A stretch of DNA of 64,000 nt from Ascarosepion bandense (Eukaryota; Mollusca; Cephalopoda; Sepiida; Sepiidae), in the NCBI GenBank assembly GCA_037127315.1, contig JBBBDQ010000330.1:971001-1035000 (forward strand), given 5' to 3'. Below are positions 57,991 to 64,000 of the stretch, one piece after another. How positions within the stretch are numbered: the stretch's first letter is position 1; each line of letters starts with the position of its first letter. Both the position numbers and the translations under genes were made by a program. The notes under the pieces were generated by a model. It ran no database searches. It saw nothing but the letters and a program-made list of their open reading frames with translations, and had not been told where the DNA came from.

Positions 57991-60716
57991 TTAAAGATTG
58001 TTTACCAGCATAAATTCTAGCTATATATATACACATCATTAGTGTAGATTATTTGTAGCCACCTAGGACTAGTGAAAGTTGGAGATTAATCTGACTCAAT
58101 GTCATGTATAAGGCCGCAACCATAGAGCGTTAAAAATACAAAGAAGAAATAAATGGCCTGATGTTAAAGATTGTTTACCAGCATAAATTCTAGCTATATA
58201 TATACACATCATTAGTGTAGATTATTTGTAGCCACCTAGGAGAAGTGAAAGATGGAGATTAATCTCACTCAAAGTCATGTATAAGGCCGTGACCATAGAG
58301 CTTTAAAAATACAGATAAGAAATAAATGGCCTGATGTTAAAGATTGTTTACCAGCATAAATTCTAGCTATATATATACACATCATTAGTGTAGATTATTT
58401 GTAGCCACCTAGGACAAGTAAAAGTTGGAGATTAATCTGAATCAATGTCATGTATAAGGCCACAACCATCGAGCTTTAAAAATACAGATAAGAAATAAAT
58501 GGCCTGATGTTAAAGATTGTTTACCAGCATAAATTCTAGCTATATATATACACATCATTAGTGTAGATTATTTGTAGCCACCTAGGACAAGTGAAAGTTG
58601 GAGATTAATCTGAATCAATGTCATGTATAAGGCCACAACCATAGAGCGTTAAAAATACAGAGATGAAATAAATGGCCTGATGTTAAAGATTGTTTACCAG
58701 CATAAATTCTAGCTATATATATACACATCATTAGTGTAGATTATTTGTAGCCACCTAGGAGAAGTGAAAGATGGAGATTAATCTGACTCAAAGTCATGTA
58801 TAAGACCACAACCATAGAGCTTTAAAAATACAGATAAGAAATAAATCGCTGGATGCTAAAGATTGTTTACCAGCATAAATTCTAGCTATATATATATACA
58901 CATCATTAGTGTAGATTATTTGTAGACACCTAGGAGAAGTGAAAGTTGGAGATTAATCTGACTCAATGTCATGTATAAGGCCACAACCATCGAGCTTTAA
59001 AAATACAGATAAGAAATAAATGGCCTGATGTTAAAGATTGTTTACCAGCATAAATTCTAGCTGTATATATACACATCATTAGTGTAGATTATTTGTAGCC
59101 ACCTAGGACAAGTGAAAGTTGGAGATTAATCTGAATCAATGTCATGTATAAGGCCACAACCATCGAGCTTTAAAAATACAGAGAAGAAATAAATGGCCTG
59201 ATGTTAAAGATTGTTTACCAGCATAAATTCTAGCTATATATATACACATCATTAGTGTAGATTATTTGTAGCCACCTAGGAGAAGTGAAAGTTGGAGATT
59301 AATCTGACTCAATGTCATGTATAAGGCCACAACCATCGAGCTTTAAAAATACAGATAAGAAATAAATGGCCTGATGTTAAAGATTGTTTACCAGCATAAA
59401 TTCTAGCTATATATATACACATCATTAGTGTAGATTATTTGTAGCCACCTAGGACAAGTGAAAGTTGGAGATTAATCTGAATCAATGTCATGTATAAGGC
59501 CACAACCATCGAGCTTTAAAAATACAGAGAAGAAATAAATGGCCTGATGTTAAAGATTGTTTACCAGCATAAATTCTAGCTATATATATACACATCATTA
59601 GTGTAGATTATTTGTAGCCACCTAGGACAAGTGAAAGTTGGAGATTAATCTGAATCAATGTCATGTTTAAGGCCACAACCATCGAGCTTTAAAAATACAG
59701 ATAAGAAATAAATGGCCTGATGTTAAAGATTGTTTACCAGCATAAATTCTAGCTATATATATACACATCATTAGTGTAGATTATTTGTAGCCACCTAGGA
59801 GAAGTGAAAGTTGGAGATTAATCTGAATCAATGTCATGTATAAGGCCACAACCATCGAGCTTTAAAAATACAGATAAGAAATAAATGGCCTGATGTTAAA
59901 GATTGCTTACCAGCATAAATTCTAGCTATATATATACACATCATTAGTGTAGATTATTTGTAGCCACCTAGGACAAGTGAAAGTTGGAGATTAATCTGAA
60001 TCAATGTCATGTATAAGGCCACAACCATCGAGCTTTAAAAATACAGATAAGAAATAAATGGCCTGATATTAAAGATTGTTTACCAGCATAAATTCTAGCT
60101 ATATATATACACATCATTAGTGTAGATTATTTGTAGCCACCTAGGAGAAATGAAAGATGGAGATTAATCTGACTCAATGTCATGTATAAGGCCACAACCA
60201 TAGAGCTTTAAAAATACAGATAAGAAATAAATCGCTGGATGCTAAAGATTGTTTACCAGCATAAATTCTAGCTATATATATACACATCATTAGTGTAGAT
60301 TATTTGTAGCCACCTAGGAGAAGTGAAAGTTGGAGATTAATCTGACTCAATGTCATGTATAAGGCCACAACCATCGAGCTTTAAAAATACAGATAAGAAA
60401 TAAATCGCTGGATGCTAAAGATTGTTTACCAGCATAAATTCTAGCTATATATATACACATCATTAGTGTAGATTATTTGTAGCCACCTAGGAGAAGTGAA
60501 AGTTGGAGATTAATCTGAATCAATGTCATGTATAAGACCACAACCATAGAGCTTTAAAAATACAGAGAAGAAATAAATGGCCGGATGTTAAAGATTGTTT
60601 ACCAGCATAAATTCTAGCTATATATATACACATCATTAGTGTAGATTATTTGTAGCCACCTAGGACAAGTGAAAGTTGGAGATTAATCTGACTCAATGTC
60701 ATGTATACGGCCACAG
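57991..60716. repeat. Higher-order repeat block, copy 2
   Basis: See copy 1. The 390 bp between the two blocks (57601-57990) instead match 56563-56952, an offset of 1,038 bp (6 monomers). The junctions are therefore not a simple head-to-tail duplication. Confidence 0.85.
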
Positions 60717-61064
60717 CCATAGAGCTTTAAAAATACAGAGAAGAAATAAATGGCCGGATGTTAAAGATTGTTTACCAGCATAAATTCTAGTTATATATAT
60801 ACACATCATTCATGTAGTTATTCGTCGCCACCTAGGACAAGTGAATGTTGGAGATTAATCTGACTCAAAATCATGTATAAGACCACAACCATAGAGCTTG
60901 AAAAATACAGAGAAGAAATAGATGACTAAATGTTAAAGATCATTTACTGGCATAAATTGCTGAAAAACCTGTATTCAATAATTAACCGAAGTAATAAATT
61001 TTAAACAAAATCTGAAAGAAGATAACCAATTTCTGTCTGAATTTCTGGAATGATGAGTTATCAT

Positions 61065-61312
61065 TATTTACTCTATTCACATATGGATTATTGTCCTTTT
61101 GTTTGTTGCTATCACAACGTTTCAGTCATTGCATACTGTGGTCTTCATCAGGTATATCCAGCTAACCTACAAGGAATCCTAAATGGAATTGTTTATTAAG
61201 TTTTAATTTAGCCAGATCGATATACACTTCATAAAGACCTTAAAGCACAATGGTTGAAATGTTGTGATAACAACAACAAAGATGAGTACACTAGTAAATA
61301 GTGTAAATAAAA
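61065..61312. mobile_element. Foldback element with about 60-bp arms
   Basis: Left arm 61065-61128 and right arm 61249-61312 are imperfect inverted repeats (TTGTTGCTATCACAACGTTT against AATGTTGTGATAACAACAAC). The minus strand beside the left arm reads CCTGATGAAGACCACAG...ATGACTGAAACGTTGTG, the clearest CTGATGA...GAAAC copy in the window. About 250 bp, non-coding. Confidence 0.7.
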
Positions 61313-61339
61313 AAAACAAGTTCAAGAAGAAGATGAAAT

Positions 61340-61660
61340 AGCAATTATGACACATGGCCTAGTGGATAAAAGCATTGATTAGATCCATTGACTTGATCCA
61401 AAGAGTTATGGGTTTGATACCAGGCTACAGCAGTGGTGAACAAATAACTTAAAGAGTGGAGTTAAAGGAAGATAGCTACATAATATCCAGAAGTGGCATG
61501 GCACATGGAATGAGAATGATATATCCTAGTAATCAAAATAAAGGTTTTGGTTCAAAATTCCAAGCACCTGAAGAAGGCTGGAGCATACAACGTCAGGAAT
61601 ATGGCAATAAAGATGAGAACAATAGTTTGAACAATGTAAATGATGTAAAGCAATAATGGT
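61340..61660 (+). repeat. tRNA-like segment joined to a foldback right arm
   Basis: TGGCCTAGTGGATAAAAGCA (A-box-like) and GGGTTTGATACC (B-box-like), about 50 bases apart, are followed at 61567-61660 by the plus-orientation arm: ACCTGAAGAAGGCTGGAGCA, GGCAATAAAGATGAGAACAA, TAGTTTGAACAATGTAAATG. The same tRNA-like segment, inverted, lies inside the 18.4-kb element. The short frame at 61456-61656 is not gene-like. Confidence 0.6.
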
Positions 61661-62745
61661 AATTTTAAAATTGTAGCTGTCCATAATAAATTCTGGTCGA
61701 ACTTCTAATTCTCTCAGAATTGCCTCACTGTACAGTTTAAATAGGTCAAGTAAGAAGAGATATCATTTTCTTTTATTCTTCTCTATTTTTGTATATACCT
61801 TTTCTTAAAAATCATTTCAGTGAAATAATTTGATGAATTCTTCAAATACAAGTATCAGGAAATAGAAATTAAAGAAAAACAGTATTTTCACACAATCATC
61901 ATTTTTGTATTTGTCAGAGTATGAGAAATGATAAAGAAAATCCCAGGAAATCTCATTGTTATTTGAAATACAAGAAGTTATATTAATGAGTAATGCCTAC
62001 ATTGTTAAAAAATTATTTCAGCAATTTCCTAAGAAAAAACCTCATTTATATCAGATCTCAATAAAGTGATTGTATCAAATAGTAAAGCAAAATTATTGAT
62101 AATAATGATAATAGAGATATTATAAAACAAAATGATTGCTGTAACTCTTCCAATATTTTTCAACACTTAGATAAGAGCAATAAAAAACGAAAGGAAAAGT
62201 CACAGTGTCAAAATATTGTTGGACATTGTCAAATACTGTGTCTTTTCTTAAATCATACTCTTCTCTAAGTGTTGTTAATAGTGATTTTATTATTAATAGT
62301 TACTGTTGGTGTGAAAATAGCAAAATGAAGGATGTACAGGCAAACTGATGAGACAGTTAACCACATACTCAGTAAATATCCCAAATTGGCATGGAAAGAG
62401 TATAAGTAATGACATGATTCAATTGGTAAGAGAATCCATTGGGAAGTATACTGTAAATTTGGCTTCAATGTGAAAGAAAAATGGTATAAATATTAACCAG
62501 AGGCAGTGGTAGAAAATAACTCATAAAATATGGAATTTTTCTGTCCAAACAGATAATGTCATTGAAGAATGGAAAACCCAACCTTATTGTGATAGATAAG
62601 TAAAGTAGCAAGTGTCAAATTATTGATTTTGCTGTTTTGTACAATACAAGAGTCAACTACAAAGAAAGTAAAAAGATTGAAAAATACTTGAATCTAGCTA
62701 GAGAGTTGAAGAAACTACAGGATTTACTTTAATTCTTGTAATAAT
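61661..62745. other. Unassigned AT-rich DNA
   Basis: No supported feature. One minus-strand 67-codon frame at 62265-62468 has no domain signature. Confidence 0.55.
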
Positions 62746-62862
62746 GAGTGTGTTTGGAACTTGAAAGAGCACTTAAGGAAAATTGGAATTGAGAACAAGA
62801 TTGTAGACCCCTAAACGATTGCAAGGATTCTCCAAAAAGTTCTTGATACCATGTCTCAAGAA
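62746..62862 (+). pseudogene. C-terminal tip of a non-LTR retrotransposon ORF, copy a
   Basis: Reads LKEHLRKIGIENKIVDP, stop, TIARILQKVLDTMSQ, resembling the extreme C-terminus of R2-like polyproteins ('L...L..IG......LQK.ALLGTARILRKVL'), with the middle 'LLG' shortened. An (AAT)n run at 62901-62932 follows. Confidence 0.55.
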
Positions 62863-62898
62863 GAGAATTTCCATGAATTACATCAATGTATAATACCA

Positions 62899-62931
<33 letters not shown>

Positions 62932-62932
<1 letters not shown>

Positions 62933-63252
62933 CAAACAGGCCAGACATTATTGTTAAAAACCAGAAGGAGAAAACTTGTCTATTAATTGATATGGCTTGT
63001 CCAGCGGATTGTAACATAGCAATCAAGGAATTTGAAAAACTGTCAAAATATAAAGACCTGGAAATTGAAATAGAAAAAATGTGGAAATTGAAAACAAGAG
63101 TTGTGCCAGTGATAGTAGGTGCACTTGGAATGATAAAAAATGGAACAAAACAACACATTGAAAGAATCCCTGGAAACCCCAGCTTAAGAGATATACAAAA
63201 AATTGTCTTATTAAGTACAACCCACACACTAAGGAAAATTTTATCTATGTAA
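62932..63252 (+). pseudogene. C-terminal endonuclease-like domain of a non-LTR retrotransposon, copy b
   Basis: Open for over 100 codons: RPDIIVKNQKEKTCLLIDMA, CPADCNIAIKEFEKLSKYKD, LEIEIEKMWKLKTRVVPVIV, GALGMIKNG, then LRDIQKIVLLSTTHTLRKIL and a stop. The 'RPDI(11)D.A.P' pattern, with Asp residues about 12 apart followed by E/K-rich helices, suggests the restriction-like endonuclease region of R2-type LINEs. The start is truncated right after an (AAT)n run. The best preserved of three neighbouring copies, but it lacks RT sequence. Confidence 0.65.
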
Positions 63253-63403
63253 TGCTAGGGATGATAGGGAAGATAGAAAAACATGAAATGGAGCCATAAC
63301 AACACGCCACTACCTGCCTTAGGTCTCCCCGCAGACTTGGTTGGTAGTGAGACCAAAGCAGAAATCAAAATATGATGAAAAATGACATAATAATAATAAA
63401 AAT

Positions 63404-63530
63404 TAACTGAAAGAAAGTGAAAAGAGAAATAAGTATCTTGACCTTACCAGGGAAATCAAAAAGTTGTGAAACATGAAGATGACAGTAGTAACAGTCATTA
63501 TCAGAGTGCTGCATTCCTTATCCCCACCAA
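63404..63530 (+). pseudogene. C-terminal fragment of the same non-LTR family, copy c
   Basis: Reads RNKYLDLTREIKKL, stop, NMKMTVVTVIIRVLHSL. This aligns with SKYKDLEIEIEKMWKLKTRVVPVIVGALG of copy b, with the Trp codon changed to a stop. It follows another short (AAT)n at about 63387-63398. Confidence 0.6.
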
Positions 63531-64000
63531 ATCTAATCTTCATAGATAATACCCACCATTCCATGTATGCTGGAATGAACCAACTTTTTGCTACTTTGTA
63601 GAATAGACTGCAAAGATGATGCTTTCCCAGCCATTGTGATCTTAACCTCTTCAAGTTAGGGTTAACTGTTATCTTTCCGTCACATCCTAATAAACTGCAC
63701 GACTTACTGTTTCTTCAATAACTTCTTCAGTAAATATCTACCTTGAGTGGCTATCTGACCTTGTATAGGGGGAATTTAGCAAAAAAAAAAAATGAACTGA
63801 GGTGAGTGCTGGTGTATTGAGAAGACTTTTTGTCACTTAATATTTTTCTTCAGTGTAAGTGAATGCTCAAAAAATGAAGAAGAAGCAGAAGAAGAAGAAG
63901 AAGCAGAAGAAGAGAAAAGAAGAAGAAGAAGAAGATAATTAAAAAAGATTGGGAAGTTGATTTTATTTGTTACTGTTTATCATCCCTTTGCAGGTTATTT
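63531..64000. other. Unassigned DNA with GAA-rich microsatellite
   Basis: (AGA/AGC)n purine-rich run at about 63880-63937. No gene seen to the end of the window. Confidence 0.55.

Larger units (their letters stand above)
52631..60960. repeat. Satellite array, 173-bp monomer, about 48 copies, with higher-order structure
   Basis: Spacing between successive ACATCATTAGTGTAGATTAT blocks is 173 bp, varying to 177 only through the length of a (TA)n run. Each monomer contains a CACCTAGGA block (AvrII-type CCTAGG), GTCATGTATAAGGCC, TTTAAAAATACAGA and GTTTACCAGCATAAATTC. Edge monomers (52631-53000 and 60780-60960) are the most diverged, as usual for arrays homogenised from the inside. A large internal repeat has an offset of 3,116 bp (18 monomers). 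No coding potential in any frame. Centromeric or pericentromeric function is possible by size and organisation but is not shown. Confidence 0.95.

Noticed and set aside
52631..60960. CRISPR-like appearance of regularly spaced repeats
   Set aside because: There are no unique spacers; the entire 173-bp unit repeats, and the window is eukaryotic.
1..64000. Bacterial-type promoters, ribosome binding sites, terminators or operons
   Set aside because: All evidence points to a eukaryotic nuclear sequence, so such motifs would be chance matches in AT-rich DNA.

Overview
This window reads as a gene-poor, repeat-rich piece of a eukaryotic nuclear genome. It is very AT-rich and full of microsatellites and poly-T tracts. 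It holds non-LTR retrotransposons, tRNA-derived SINEs, a Penelope-like element, Helitron-like, mariner-like, piggyBac-like and hAT remnants, three minisatellites and a large satellite array. A mollusc, most likely a cephalopod, is my best inference. The reasons are the mix of tRNA SINEs with CR1/Jockey-like LINEs, the molluscan-style 'AAGGGAGATAACTC' motif (about 14100 and 21084), and the very large non-coding fraction. No bacterial-type genes or operons are present.

Layout. 1-12.2 kb: AT-rich DNA with two old minus-strand LINE fragments and inverted-repeat elements carrying a CTGATGA...GAAA motif. 12.2-17.5 kb: the only host-gene candidate, two similar phase-0 exons, each encoding a C-terminal membrane helix and a stop codon, about 4.3 kb apart. 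They look like alternative last exons of one plus-strand gene. 18-31 kb: foldback elements, two TTAA-flanked piggyBac-like MITEs, an RTE-like LINE remnant, a Helitron-like element, a mariner-like deletion derivative, a 28-bp minisatellite (26.8-27.9 kb) and several SINEs. 31-45 kb: more SINEs, a hAT remnant, a Penelope-like element with its GIY-YIG endonuclease region, a 25-bp and a 29-bp minisatellite, nested LINE copies, a composite 5S rRNA/tRNA SINE with a clear target-site duplication, a second mariner derivative and two more Helitron-like copies.

45.3-48.8 kb: a LINE with an uninterrupted 962-codon ORF (endonuclease plus reverse transcriptase) and a poly-A tail. It is by far the best preserved element and is the evident relative of the many decayed fragments. 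49-52.5 kb: a SINE, a possible LTR and a third mariner derivative. 52.6-60.96 kb: a satellite array of about 48 monomers of about 173 bp, with an 18-monomer (3,116-bp) higher-order period. 61-64 kb: foldback elements and three fragments of the C-terminus of another non-LTR family.

The window has no pathway or operon logic. What links its parts is transposition history: nested insertions, deletion derivatives, and tandem amplification by unequal exchange. The most novel-looking items are the composite 5S-tRNA SINE, the satellite with its near-identical higher-order copies, the hammerhead-like inverted-repeat family and the duplicated membrane-helix exons.
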